This document shows positions 8,239 through 17,792 of a stretch of DNA of 64,000 bases, one piece after another. This DNA comes from Paraburkholderia fungorum (lineage in GTDB: Bacteria > Pseudomonadota > Gammaproteobacteria > Burkholderiales > Burkholderiaceae). Below the pieces are notes generated by a model. It was not told where the DNA came from and ran no database searches. It worked only from the letters and a program-made list of their open reading frames with translations. The stretch lies in contig NZ_FNKP01000003.1 in the NCBI RefSeq assembly GCF_900099835.1, forward strand, positions 1,302,001 through 1,366,000, in the 5' to 3' direction. Each line of letters starts with the position of its first letter. The stretch's first letter is position 1. Both the position numbers and the translations under genes were made by a program.

Positions 8239-9864
8239 ATGAACCCAGGCAATCTTCTAGCAACTGGAACGGCAACGCCTGTTGATGGGCAATCGGCGGC
8301 AGTCGATTCTGTGCCGGTCACGGAGGCTTCTGTGCAGCCGGTGACCAGATCGTCCGCGCTTTCACTGCGGCTGGCTACCGGTCTGCTCGGCATGCTGCTG
8401 GCGTCGCTGCTGGCCATTCTCAACGAACAGGTCACTGCGCTGGCGCTGCCCGACATCCAGGGGGCGCTGTCAATCGGACACGACGATGGAACGTGGCTGA
8501 CCGCTTTGTTCGAAGCAGCCAATGTGGCCACCATGGTATTTGCACCGTGGTTTGGAATCACGTTCACGCTCAAGCGATTTACGATCGGTGCCGTGCTCGC
8601 GACGATGCTCTTCGGGTTCCTGTGCCCATTGGCACCGAACCTGCCGACTCTTTATCTGTTGCGTGTGCTGCAAGGAATCGCGGGTGGGTGTCTGCCGCCC
8701 ATGCTGATCATCGTGGCGCTGCGTTATCTTCCGCCCAGGGTGAAGCTGTACGGGCTCGCGGGGTATGCGCTCACGGCCACCTTCGGACCCGCGCTCGGCA
8801 CGCCGCTGGCCGCGTTGTGGACCGAGTACGCGGGTTGGCAGATGGCGTTCTGGCAGATCGTGCCGTTGGGCATCATCAGTTGTGTGGCGATCCAGAAAGG
8901 GCTGCCTGCGGACCCGCTCAAACTCGAACGTTTCGGGTCATTCAACTGGAGCGGCTTTTTGACCGGATTCCCGGCTGTCGCCATGCTGGTGACCGGCTTG
9001 CTTCAAGGTGATCGTCTCGACGGGCTCGATTCCGGTTTGATTCGCGTGATGTTTGCGGGTGGCGGGATTCTGCTGGTGACATTCCTTACTAACGAGTGGT
9101 TTCACCCGCTGCCGTTTTTCAAGCTGCAGATGCTGTCGCGCCGCAACTTCGCTCACGGACTCACGACCCTTGCGGGCGCGGTCATCCTGCTGGTCGGCGT
9201 GGCCGCGATACCAGGCCAGTATCTCGCCAAGGTTCACGGCTACAGGCCGCTGCAAACCGCGCCTTTGTCGTTGCTGGTGGCCGTGCCGCTGCTCTTCGTG
9301 CTTCCCTTGACGGCGGCGGTTCTGAACCTGCGCCGCGTCGATCATCGTTGGGTCATGGCCGTTGGTCTGTGTCTGATGATCGCCACGTGCGCGATGGGTA
9401 GCTTCATCACGTCCGAGTGGATCCGCGACAACTTCTACTGGCTCCAGTCATTGCAGATCATCGCGCAACCCATGGTGATCCTGGCGGTCCTGATGGGCGT
9501 GACGACCGGTTTGCCGCCCACGGACGGCCCGTTTGCTTCGGCGATGTTCAACTCGCTCAAGACGTTTTCCGCCGCCGTGGCAACGGGTCTTATCGAAGGA
9601 CTGGGTACGGATCGCGAACGTCTCCATTCGAACATGCTCGTGGATCAGCTGGGCAATCACTCGCTCGTGACCAGTCAAAGTATCGACGCGGCGCATAGCC
9701 TCGCCGAACTCGCGCATCGGGTCCATGTGCAGGCGGTGGTGTTGACGTCGGCGGATCTCTATCGGGTGATGGCCGGGGTCGCCATTGCTCTTCTCTTTCT
9801 CGTGCCCGTGTTGCCCGTGCGTATTTATCCGCCGTGGTGCACCACGCCCCCTTCTTCTCGCTAA
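8239..9864 (+). CDS. DHA2-family MFS drug/organic-acid efflux pump (EmrB type)
   Basis: A 541-residue membrane protein with about 14 hydrophobic helices. The first is LATGLLGMLLASLLAILNEQ. The DHA2-type helix-1/2 region includes VTALALPDIQGALSIGHDDG and TWLTALFEAANVATM. The chosen ATG 8239 has a close Shine-Dalgarno (ACGGAG, 8228-8233); an in-frame ATG at 8188 is a weaker alternative. The next gene, for the adaptor, starts 11 bases after the stop. Together with the HlyD and NodT genes it makes a three-part pump across both membranes. The substrate is unknown. Confidence 0.87.
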   Translation: MNPGNLLATGTATPVDGQSAAVDSVPVTEASVQPVTRSSALSLRLATGLLGMLLASLLAILNEQVTALALPDIQGALSIGHDDGTWLTALFEAANVATMVFAPWFGITFTLKRFTIGAVLATMLFGFLCPLAPNLPTLYLLRVLQGIAGGCLPPMLIIVALRYLPPRVKLYGLAGYALTATFGPALGTPLAALWTEYAGWQMAFWQIVPLGIISCVAIQKGLPADPLKLERFGSFNWSGFLTGFPAVAMLVTGLLQGDRLDGLDSGLIRVMFAGGGILLVTFLTNEWFHPLPFFKLQMLSRRNFAHGLTTLAGAVILLVGVAAIPGQYLAKVHGYRPLQTAPLSLLVAVPLLFVLPLTAAVLNLRRVDHRWVMAVGLCLMIATCAMGSFITSEWIRDNFYWLQSLQIIAQPMVILAVLMGVTTGLPPTDGPFASAMFNSLKTFSAAVATGLIEGLGTDRERLHSNMLVDQLGNHSLVTSQSIDAAHSLAELAHRVHVQAVVLTSADLYRVMAGVAIALLFLVPVLPVRIYPPWCTTPPSSR

Positions 9865-9875
9865 GGACGGCAATC

Positions 9876-10952
9876 ATGTCATCCGTTACTCGATTTCCTC
9901 TCAGGATTATTTCCGTGGCTGCTGCCACTGTTGCGATCGGTGTCGGCGTGTGGGCTTGTTCCAGTCTGACAGATGGCTCGACGACCGAATCGACGAACGA
10001 CGCGTACGTCGAAGCCGATTTCACGCTCGTGGCGCCGCGCGTGGCGGGCCAGATTGCCGACGTGTTCGTCGAAGACAACGAGTCGGTCAAAGCCGGGCAA
10101 TTACTGGTGCGTATCGACGACCGCGATTTCAGGGCCGCGTTGTCGAGCGCGGAAGCGGACGTGGCCGCGGCGAAAGCATCCGTCGCGAACTACGACGCCG
10201 AGATTGCGCGGCAGCCTTCGCTCGTCGAGCAGGCGCGCGCCACGCTCAAATCCGACGATGCATCACTCGGCTTCGCGCGCGCCAATGCCGCGCGTTACCA
10301 GAACCTCTCGGACGCCGGCGCAGGCACAACTCAGGAACAGCAGCACGCGTCGAGCACGCTCGCCGGAGAGCTGGCGCAGCAGGCGCACGATGCCGCCGTG
10401 CTTGCATCGACCCAGCAGAACCTGAACGTGTTGAATACGCAGCGCGATAAGGCGGCGGGCGCGCAGGCGCGTGCCGAAGCGGCACTCGATCAGGCAAGGC
10501 TGAACCTGTCATACACGGAGATTCGCGCGGCGGTCGATGGCAAGGTCGGGCGGCGCTCGGCGCGGGTGGGCGCGTTCGTCACGCCCGGCACGCCGGTGCT
10601 GGCGATCGTGCCGCTTTCCAACGCCTATGTCGTCGCCAATTTTCAGGAGAACCAGATTACCCGCATACGGCCGGGAGAAAGTGTGAGCATCAAGGTCGAC
10701 AGTTTTCCCGGGGTGACGATCCACGGTCATGTCGACAGTCTCGCGCCCGCAACTGGCGTCGCCTTTGCACCCATCGCGCCGGATAACGCGACGGGCAACT
10801 TCACGAAGGTCGTTCAGCGCGTGCCTGTAAAGATCGCTATCAATCCAGGCCAGGAAGCGGCGTCGGGGTTGAGCGTGGGGCTGTCTGTCGAAACTGAAGT
10901 GGCGGTCGGGCGTAATAGCGACGCGCATACAAAGGGAGGTGCCGAAAAATGA
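9876..10952 (+). CDS. HlyD/EmrA-type membrane-fusion (periplasmic adaptor) protein
   Basis: A 358-residue protein with an N-terminal membrane anchor (FPLRIISVAAATVAIGVGVW). A biotinyl-lipoyl half follows (VAPRVAGQIADVFVEDNESV), then a long Ala-rich coiled-coil hairpin (about 90-210), the second lipoyl half (IRAAVDGKVGRRSARVGAFV) and a beta-barrel region. This is the order expected for EmrA-like adaptors linking an inner-membrane pump to an outer-membrane channel. AAGGACGG at 9863-9870 fixes ATG 9876. The stop overlaps the start of the outer-membrane gene by 4 bases (ATGA). Confidence 0.9.
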   Translation: MSSVTRFPLRIISVAAATVAIGVGVWACSSLTDGSTTESTNDAYVEADFTLVAPRVAGQIADVFVEDNESVKAGQLLVRIDDRDFRAALSSAEADVAAAKASVANYDAEIARQPSLVEQARATLKSDDASLGFARANAARYQNLSDAGAGTTQEQQHASSTLAGELAQQAHDAAVLASTQQNLNVLNTQRDKAAGAQARAEAALDQARLNLSYTEIRAAVDGKVGRRSARVGAFVTPGTPVLAIVPLSNAYVVANFQENQITRIRPGESVSIKVDSFPGVTIHGHVDSLAPATGVAFAPIAPDNATGNFTKVVQRVPVKIAINPGQEAASGLSVGLSVETEVAVGRNSDAHTKGGAEK

Positions 10953-12487
10953 ACCCGACCGACTATTCTTTCCGCGCAATCGCACTCGAATTGCTGGCCT
11001 GTCTCGTGATGGCGGGTTGCACCGTCGGCCCGGATTTCGAACGCCCGGTGTCGGCCACGCCGCAGGTTTTCGATCGGACCCAGGCGGCGCAGGCGGCCAG
11101 CAAGCCGGTCGAATCCGATTTCGACACGCAATGGTGGACACTGTTCGACGATCCCACGCTGAGCGCGCTGGAACAACAACTGGCCGATGCGAATCTCGAT
11201 GTGGCCGCGGCTTCGGCGCGACTGCGGCAAAGCCGCGCCGAGCAGCGCGTAGCGGGCGCGGCGGAATATCCCACGCTCGACGGCGCTGCGTCGTACAACC
11301 GCGAGCGCGGCAGCCCCAACGGGATTCTGGGCCTGCTCGGGGTTAGCCCGAACGGGAGTCAATCGCAATCCGCATCGGGGAGCACGCCGCTTGGCGTCGC
11401 GCCGCTGCCGGGGTCGTCGGGTTCGCCCGCTTACAACCTCCATCAGGCTGGCTTCGACGCATCGTGGGAACTCGATATCTGGGGCGGCGTCCGGCGTGGT
11501 GTAGAGGCCGCGTCGGCCTCAGCGGATGCTTCATACGAGGATCGGAACGCCGTTCTGCTCTCGGCTCGTGCCGAACTCGCGAGAGACTATATCGAGTTGC
11601 GCGAAACCCAGTCGCTTCTGCGGATCGCGAGAGAGAATCTCGACATTGCCCGCAATACGGCGAAGCTCACACAAATACGCGCGAAGGAGGGCGTGACCAC
11701 CGATCTGGATGTGGCGAATGCATCCGCGCAGGCAGCGTCGATCGAAAGTCTGATCCCGACACTGGAATCGCGATGCGAAACCACGATCAACGCGATTGGC
11801 GTGCTGCTCGCCAAAGAACCGGGAGCGCTCCAGCAAACCCTCGGCGACGCGCACGATGTGCCGGCACTCCCGGCGCAAGTGCCAATCGGATTTCCGTCGG
11901 AACTCGTGCAACGCCGACCCGATATCAGAAGGGCGGAAGCGCAGTTGCATGCGGCCACCGCTTCGATTGGCATGGCGAAAGCGGATTTCTATCCGCGTAT
12001 ATCGCTCAATGGCAGCGCGGGTTTTCAAAGCCTTCAGCTTTCGAGTCTTGCTAACTGGGCGTCGGGGCAGTTCGTAGTCGGGCCATCCATCACGATGCCG
12101 ATTTTCGAGGGCGGGCGTCTGAAGGGAACGCTGCAACTGCGTGAGGCGCAGCAGCAGGAGGCGGCCATTGTCTATCGGCACACGGTGCTGGACGCCTGGC
12201 GCCAGGTGGACGATTCGCTCGTCGTCTACGACGCGGAGCAGTTGCGTCAGGAGCGGCTGTCCGCTGTAGTCGCACTGAATCAGCGGGCACTCTCGATCGC
12301 GCAGCAGCGCTACAAGGGCGGCGCGCTCGACTATCTCGACGTGCTGAACGTGCAGAAGCAACTGCTCGACGCGCAGAGCAACCTAGAACAGAGCAAGGCG
12401 ACGGCCGACGCGAATCTGATCACGCTTTGCAAGGCGCTCGGCGGCGGCTGGCAATCGACTTACGCCGATCCCTATGTGTCGCGCTGA
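10949..12487 (+). CDS. NodT-family outer-membrane efflux lipoprotein (TolC-like)
   Basis: A 512-residue protein with a lipoprotein signal ending LVMAGC (lipidated Cys at about 24), then TVGPDFERP as in the OprM/NodT family. Two outer-membrane efflux-protein repeats follow (about 70-270 and 290-495). These include family signatures FDASWELDIWGGVRRGVEAA and QRRPDIRRAEAQLHAATASI. It supplies the outer-membrane duct for the pump encoded just upstream, with which it is translationally coupled. Length is normal for the family (about 470-510). Confidence 0.92.
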   Translation: MNPTDYSFRAIALELLACLVMAGCTVGPDFERPVSATPQVFDRTQAAQAASKPVESDFDTQWWTLFDDPTLSALEQQLADANLDVAAASARLRQSRAEQRVAGAAEYPTLDGAASYNRERGSPNGILGLLGVSPNGSQSQSASGSTPLGVAPLPGSSGSPAYNLHQAGFDASWELDIWGGVRRGVEAASASADASYEDRNAVLLSARAELARDYIELRETQSLLRIARENLDIARNTAKLTQIRAKEGVTTDLDVANASAQAASIESLIPTLESRCETTINAIGVLLAKEPGALQQTLGDAHDVPALPAQVPIGFPSELVQRRPDIRRAEAQLHAATASIGMAKADFYPRISLNGSAGFQSLQLSSLANWASGQFVVGPSITMPIFEGGRLKGTLQLREAQQQEAAIVYRHTVLDAWRQVDDSLVVYDAEQLRQERLSAVVALNQRALSIAQQRYKGGALDYLDVLNVQKQLLDAQSNLEQSKATADANLITLCKALGGGWQSTYADPYVSR

Positions 12488-13127
12488 GCGAGATCGGGAG
12501 ATGAGAGATTGCCGACGATGCGGGCGGCGGTTCTGGTGCAGCGGATATCGCAGAGCCGGTGAGGTTTAGTCGTCCCGCAGTCGCGCAATGGGTCGAAGAA
12601 TTCAGGCGTCTCGCTGCGAGGCAAACGGAAAGCGTGACTGTGATGTCGTCGGTGCTCTCCTGAGCGACGCTCAATAGTCTGGGCGATGTGGAGCGCAAGG
12701 ATTATCAGCGGTATAGCCGGCAATTCAGGCATCGGATATGAGACCCCGCTATCTTTCGAAGTATCAGACAACGCTCTATTCAATCTGCCCACTGATCATG
12801 AATAAAATTACATTGCGGCGTTTCAGGAACACTTTGCTTCTTGTAGTGATGCGCGAAATATTCTGTAATTCAATATTGCCGTCAGTATTCGAATATTCGG
12901 TAATCGAATTCTTGCGCCAATAAACCGTTATACATCGTGATTCGACGATTCATGGCCCGATCCGCTGCTATGATGGTTAAAGCTATTCAGCCACCTCAAT
13001 TTGACCACGGTTTCCGCACCTCTTTCGCTTCTGCGTTGAGTCGTCTTCGGCCTATGCATGACTGTGTTAAGCGTCTCGCGGCTCGAATCGCGTGGTGACT
13101 CGCATTAATGCACTACTAGGGCTTATC
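12488..13127. other. Intergenic stretch with a gene remnant and an AT-rich block
   Basis: Apart from the CHAD remnant at 12592-12675, no gene is supported. The part around 12780-12930 is strongly AT-rich compared with the rest of the window, as is common upstream of horizontally gained surface-glycan genes. One 61-codon frame at 12738-12923 has no recognisable motif and is probably spurious. Confidence 0.45.
12592..12675 (+). pseudogene. Short remnant of a CHAD-domain gene
   Basis: Positions 12592-12618 differ at one base of 27 from 38537-38563 inside the intact CHAD gene, both encoding VEEFRRLAA. Similarity continues through 12664 against 38564-38610, with about one base lost. The loss shifts the frame, so the second half reads RDCDVVGALLSDAQ in another phase and ends in a stop. 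The rest of the roughly 300-codon gene is missing. The match is by eye between two places in this window. Confidence 0.65.
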
Positions 13128-14114
13128 GTGACGGAAGTCTATTCGCATCCATATCCTCTTCTAGAAAATGACATTCTCGCGGTCAATCGTCCGCACACCG
13201 AATCCACGCTCATTGTTGTCTTAGGTATGCATCGAGGCGGAACTAGCGCCATTACTCGGGCAATGGAGACGATGGGTGCCGATTTCGGCGCCAATCTTGG
13301 TCAGCCGGTTGCAGGGGAGAACGACAAGGGCTTTTTCGAGGATCTCGATATTCACCGCATCAACGTCGAGCTTCTTCACGCAGCCGGGTCGAGTTGGGAC
13401 GCATTGGCCCCTGTCGACCTCGATCGGATTGCTCCAGCGATGCTCGATGTCTTTCGGGAGCGCGCGACTTCGGTGCTGATCGAGAAGTGTCGAACGAAGA
13501 TCTTCGCGCTCAAAGACCCTCGCATTTCGCGATTGCTGCCATTCTGGATGCCAGTGTTCGAACGTTCCGGTCTACGCATCTTCTATGTCATTGCAATCAG
13601 AAATCCGATCAGCGTGGCCCGGTCGCTGAAACGCCGGGACCGCTTCAGCCTTGAGAAATCGTGCCGGTTGTGGCTCGCTCACATGGCCCCCGCGATTCGC
13701 GCAACAGACGGGCGGCGGCGGGTGTTCGTCGATTACGACACGCTTATCGATGCGCCGGTCGCGGAACTCACGCGTGTCTCCAAGTGCCTGGGGCTTGCGT
13801 TGAACGCCCAGCGGGTCGCTGTCTATGCTCAAGAGTTCCTGGACAATCGCCTTCGGCATTGGCAATTTACCCCTGATGAACTCGACGCCGCGCACACCGC
13901 GCCGCAACTCGCCCAACGCCTGTTCCAGGCATTGTGCGCAACGCTTTCACACAAGGCGGAAGAATCCTGGCCTGCGCTGGTTTCGGCGCTCACAGACGCC
14001 GAGCATTACGTATTGTCAGCACAGGCACCGACGCGAACGCCAGCGGCGGTTCAGCCGATCTCGAAATTTATCTCGGCCGCAGTGCGCGCCGTACGGGCAG
14101 TTCGCTTGCCCTAG
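13128..14114 (+). CDS. Sulfotransferase-like protein
   Basis: About 328 residues from GTG 13128, which has AGGG at 13118-13121 before it; an upstream in-frame GTG at 13092 is possible. The phosphosulfate-binding-loop-like motif VVLGMHRGGTSAITRAME lies near the N-terminus. The second family motif region is FYVIAIRNPISVARSLKRRD, and FVDYDTLIDAP follows, as in bacterial PAPS-dependent sulfotransferases. The family moves a sulfuryl group from PAPS to sugars or lipids. The next gene looks like a glycosyltransferase, suggesting sulfated glycan decoration. Substrate and actual PAPS use are inferred. Confidence 0.75.
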   Translation: MTEVYSHPYPLLENDILAVNRPHTESTLIVVLGMHRGGTSAITRAMETMGADFGANLGQPVAGENDKGFFEDLDIHRINVELLHAAGSSWDALAPVDLDRIAPAMLDVFRERATSVLIEKCRTKIFALKDPRISRLLPFWMPVFERSGLRIFYVIAIRNPISVARSLKRRDRFSLEKSCRLWLAHMAPAIRATDGRRRVFVDYDTLIDAPVAELTRVSKCLGLALNAQRVAVYAQEFLDNRLRHWQFTPDELDAAHTAPQLAQRLFQALCATLSHKAEESWPALVSALTDAEHYVLSAQAPTRTPAAVQPISKFISAAVRAVRAVRLP

Positions 14115-14142
14115 CTGAAATTCGACGAGCCACGCATTCGCC

Positions 14143-15201
14143 ATGTCATCTTTAGCGCACCACTATCGCGAACCAAACATCGCCGGGAAGACGTTGTTTT
14201 CGTTCGTTGTCGATCGACACCCCAAGTTCGCCTCCATGGGGTACCAACTGGCGCTGTCTCTGCGCCAGCATAGCTGCGATGACCCAGCAGATATTCACGT
14301 CCAGTTCACGGAAAGCGTGCCGGACGAAGCCAGGCGCAGCTTCGAAGAGCTGGGCTGCACGACGCACCAGATCAAGCCATTCGGCGACGGTCGCTATTGC
14401 AACAAGCTGGCGCAGTTGAGCAATCTGAAGGACCTCGACTTTTCGATCATTGTCCTGCTCGATACCGACATGATCGCTCTGGATGATCTACGCCCTCATC
14501 TCAGCAACACGGAGTTGACGGCTAAGGTCGTCGACGGTCCGAACCCGCCGCTGCCGGTATTGCGAGAGGTGGCCCGGCTTGCCGGAATGCGTGAAGAGCC
14601 GCGCCTGATTGAAGTCGATGCGTCTGGCAGACTGGGGCTCGCAGGGAGTGGCAATGGCGGAACGCGTCTGGACATACACGCTGACCGCACGCCCAAGGGG
14701 CGAATAATCCGTCTGTTGCGAAAACCGGTACTCATGCTGCGAGACTTGGTAGGGTCCACCAGGAGACATGCCGAGCAGGATCTGACGTTCCTGGGGAATT
14801 GCAACGGCGGCATGTACGGCATCCCCAAACACCTTGTCGAGCAGGTAGACACGGCATGGCGGCATTGGGCGCTCTGGCTGTTGCAGAACATCGAACCGCT
14901 AAAAAGAGCAAAAAAACAAACGCACGTCGACCAGGTGGCCATGTGGCTGGCGATTCACGTAGCGCAGATTCCGTTCCGACACGCACCTTCTAACGCCAAC
15001 TATTACCTGCATTTTTCAGGACAGCATCGGTGGTTCGATGAACGTGCCGGTATCGCGTTGCTTCACTACCATGACTCGGCGGTGGACCCCACGACGGGGC
15101 GCCTCAAGGCACCACAGGGAGCAACGACCATGGAGCAAGCCGCTATATCCGCAGCCAATGCTCAAATCGATCAATCGGGAAGGTCTATTGCGTGGGTCTA
15201 A
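14143..15201 (+). CDS. Putative glycosyltransferase of the nucleotide-sugar (GT-A) fold
   Basis: A 352-residue protein. The N-terminal half has the alternating strand/helix pattern of GT-A enzymes, with a DxD-like LLDTDMIAL at about 105-113, expected to bind the metal and nucleotide sugar. An earlier Asn/Lys-containing helix (RYCNKLAQLSNL) resembles GT8-like enzymes. The C-terminal half has a conserved-looking FLGNCNGGMYGIP and a final HYHDS. It starts 28 bases after the sulfotransferase-like stop and is likely co-transcribed with it. No signal peptide is seen. Donor and acceptor are unknown. Confidence 0.65.
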   Translation: MSSLAHHYREPNIAGKTLFSFVVDRHPKFASMGYQLALSLRQHSCDDPADIHVQFTESVPDEARRSFEELGCTTHQIKPFGDGRYCNKLAQLSNLKDLDFSIIVLLDTDMIALDDLRPHLSNTELTAKVVDGPNPPLPVLREVARLAGMREEPRLIEVDASGRLGLAGSGNGGTRLDIHADRTPKGRIIRLLRKPVLMLRDLVGSTRRHAEQDLTFLGNCNGGMYGIPKHLVEQVDTAWRHWALWLLQNIEPLKRAKKQTHVDQVAMWLAIHVAQIPFRHAPSNANYYLHFSGQHRWFDERAGIALLHYHDSAVDPTTGRLKAPQGATTMEQAAISAANAQIDQSGRSIAWV

Positions 15202-15338
15202 CCGATTTTCGAGAGCGTCTCGCCGTGAGTACTTGAACGTATGGAGGGATTTCAGCTGCCGCGCTGTCGGCGGACGCTAGTCGGCTACGAGCCATCCAAT
15301 TGCGTCATAACGCACAACCGCTTCGTGCCGCTTTCCGT

Positions 15339-16265
15339 TCAATCACCCAGATCCGTCGTCGTTTCCGCACCGAAGTGTTCGACCACGAAATCGATGAAGC
15401 TGCGCAGTTTTGGCGACATGTGCCGCTCGCTCAAATAAAGCAGATTCAGTTGCCGCTCGGGCGCGGCATAGGCAGGCAGCACTTCCACCAGCCGTTTCGC
15501 GCGCAGATCGTCGTTCACCAGAATCGCCGGCAGCATCGCGATGCCCAGACCGCGCAACACGGCGCGCCGCAGCGCTTCGGAGTTGTCGATTTTCAGGCGC
15601 CCATCCACACGCACGGCCACGCGACCTTCCGCACCATGCAGCACCCACTCGGGCTGCGCCGCGTACCACTCGGAGCGCGGCGGATACGCGTAGGTCAGGC
15701 ACTGATGCGTGCGCAACGCGTCGGGCGTCGCGGGCGTGCCGTGCGCCTTCAGGTAGGCTCGGGAAGCGCATAGCACGAGCCGATACGGCTTGAGCGGCCG
15801 CGCGACCAGATCGGGATTACCCAGCGTGCCAATGCGGATCGCTGCCTCAAAGCCGTCGTCGACGAGATCCGAGACTGCGTCGGTTGCGACGATATCGAGC
15901 TTCACCTCGGGATAGCGCTCGCAGTATTCGGCAATAACCGGAATCAGACACTCGTTGTTGAACATGACGGGCGCCGTCACGCGCAAGCGGCCGCGCGGCG
16001 TCGCGAGATGATCGTGCGCGAGCCGCTCCGAATCGTCGATCAGGCCGAGTATCTCGACGCAGCGTTCGTAGTACGTCTGACCGAATGCGCTCACCTGCTG
16101 CTTGCGCGTGGTGCGATGGATGAGCCGCGTACCGAGCCGCGCTTCGAGCGCCTGAAGGTGAGTGCCGACCATCGTCGGCGACAGGTCGCACGCCACCGCC
16201 GCCGCCGTCAGGCTGCCGGTTTCGACCACACGCACAAACACCGTCATCGTCTTGAGAAGATCCAT
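15339..16265 (-). CDS. LysR-family transcriptional regulator
   Basis: A 308-residue LysR regulator. The helix-turn-helix is MTVFVRVVETGSLTAAAVAC with MVGTHLQALEARLGTRLIHR. The effector domain begins about residue 90 (GRLRVTAPVMFNNECLIPVI). It is divergent from the MFS exporter starting at 16398, with 132 bases between the start codons, the usual arrangement for a LysR protein controlling its neighbour. The 15202-15338 stretch downstream is non-coding. Confidence 0.9.
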   Translation of the reverse strand: MDLLKTMTVFVRVVETGSLTAAAVACDLSPTMVGTHLQALEARLGTRLIHRTTRKQQVSAFGQTYYERCVEILGLIDDSERLAHDHLATPRGRLRVTAPVMFNNECLIPVIAEYCERYPEVKLDIVATDAVSDLVDDGFEAAIRIGTLGNPDLVARPLKPYRLVLCASRAYLKAHGTPATPDALRTHQCLTYAYPPRSEWYAAQPEWVLHGAEGRVAVRVDGRLKIDNSEALRRAVLRGLGIAMLPAILVNDDLRAKRLVEVLPAYAAPERQLNLLYLSERHMSPKLRSFIDFVVEHFGAETTTDLGD

Positions 16266-16397
16266 TCCTCAATAATACCGGGTTCTGTGTCAAATACACC
16301 TGCGTTTATCAAGCGTAGGTTATGGAATACAGTTCGGGCTTCGCGACGACTTGCACGGTTCTGTCCGGCTCGCGCGCGTCATTTCCCGCAAGGACCT

Positions 16398-17792
16398 ATG
16401 CGTACACAACACCCCACGCCGCGACAGTCATCGCGGCTCGCCCTGCTGGCGACGAGCCTCGGTTTCGTCCTCATCTGTCTCGACGTGACGGTCGTGAACG
16501 TCGCACTCGACCGCATGCGCGCGAGCCTCGCGCTGGACGCAACCGCGCTCGAATGGGTCGTCAACGCATACACGCTCGCGTTCGCGTGCCTGCTGCTCAC
16601 GGCGGGCGCGCTCGCCGACCGCTTCGGCGCGCGTCGGGTGTTCGTCAGCGGCTTCGTGGTGTTCACCTGCGCGTCGATCGGCTGCGGTCTTTCGGGCGAC
16701 GCGGCGATGCTCGTTGCGTCGCGAGTACTGCAAGGCGTGGGCGCGGCGCTGTGCGTGCCCTCGTCGCTGGCGCTGCTCGGCGCGGCATTTCCGGACCCGC
16801 ATGCGCGCGCCAGGGCCGTCAGCATCTGGGCCGGCACTGCGGCGCTGGCGCTCGGCGCCGGTCCGCTGGTCGGCGGCGTGCTGGTCGATCGTTTCGGCTG
16901 GCCGTCGATCTTCCTGATCAACGTGCCGATCGGCATCGCCGGCATCTGGCTCACGCTCAGGCATGCGCCCGACACGGTGCGTCGCGCGGCGCGCCGCATC
17001 GATCTGGCCGGGCAACTTCTTGCAATCGTCACGCTGGCTGCGTTGACGTATGCCGTCATCGAAAGCGGCCGCCTCGGCTGGATGAGTGCCACGGTCATGA
17101 CGAGCCTCGCGGCGATGCTAGTGGCGGGCTCGTTGTTCATCGCCGTCGAGGCGCGTCACGCGCAGCCGCTGTTGCCGCTTGCGCTGTTCCGCAACGCCGT
17201 GCTGAACGTCAGTTCGATCACGGGCTTTACGCTGAACTTCGGCTATTACGGGTTGATGTTCGCGATGAGCCTGTTTTTCCAGAATGCCCGTCACGACACG
17301 CCGCTCGAAACCGGCATCGCGTTCCTGCCGATGACCGCTGTCGTGACCATCGCGAACGTCGTATCGGGCCGCCTCACCGCACGCTTCGGTCATCGCTTGC
17401 CGATGGTCGTCGGCCAGTTGCTGGCAGCGCTCGGCTATGTCTCGCTGGCATTCATTCACGCCGACAGCGGCACGCTCGCCATCGCATTACCCTTGCTGGC
17501 CGTCGGAACAGGTGTTGCGCTCGCGGTGCCGTCGATCAATACCGCCGTGCTCGCGCATGTCGAATCGTCGTCTATCGGCATCGCTTCGGGCGTGCTGAAC
17601 ACCGCGCGGCAGATCGGCGGGGTCGTAGGCGTGGGCGTGTTCGGTTCACTCGTGCGCCCCGAGTCCGGCGATCTTGCCGCGGGCCTGCATGTTGCCGCGA
17701 TGCTCGCCTTCGTCATGACACTTTTGAGCCTCGTGACAATATGGATCGGCCTTGCAAAATCGGGATCGTCGGTCAAGGCATGTGCGAGTTGA
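16398..17792 (+). CDS. MFS transporter, DHA2 (14-helix) drug-efflux type
   Basis: A 464-residue membrane protein. Helix 1 carries the DHA2 signature (LICLDVTVVNVALDRMRASL). Motif A-like LADRFGARRVFVSG follows helix 2, and motif C-like SIWAGTAALALGAGPLVGGV is in helix 5. ATG 16398 follows AAGG at 16390-16393. The frame is open far upstream, antisense to the LysR gene, but this ATG gives the normal family N-terminus. No adaptor or outer-membrane partner is adjacent, so it probably works alone in the inner membrane. The exported compound is unknown. Confidence 0.88.
   Translation: MRTQHPTPRQSSRLALLATSLGFVLICLDVTVVNVALDRMRASLALDATALEWVVNAYTLAFACLLLTAGALADRFGARRVFVSGFVVFTCASIGCGLSGDAAMLVASRVLQGVGAALCVPSSLALLGAAFPDPHARARAVSIWAGTAALALGAGPLVGGVLVDRFGWPSIFLINVPIGIAGIWLTLRHAPDTVRRAARRIDLAGQLLAIVTLAALTYAVIESGRLGWMSATVMTSLAAMLVAGSLFIAVEARHAQPLLPLALFRNAVLNVSSITGFTLNFGYYGLMFAMSLFFQNARHDTPLETGIAFLPMTAVVTIANVVSGRLTARFGHRLPMVVGQLLAALGYVSLAFIHADSGTLAIALPLLAVGTGVALAVPSINTAVLAHVESSSIGIASGVLNTARQIGGVVGVGVFGSLVRPESGDLAAGLHVAAMLAFVMTLLSLVTIWIGLAKSGSSVKACAS

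Noticed and set aside
12738..12923. 61-codon frame in the AT-rich block
   Set aside because: No ribosome site, no motif; AT-rich DNA easily gives short frames.
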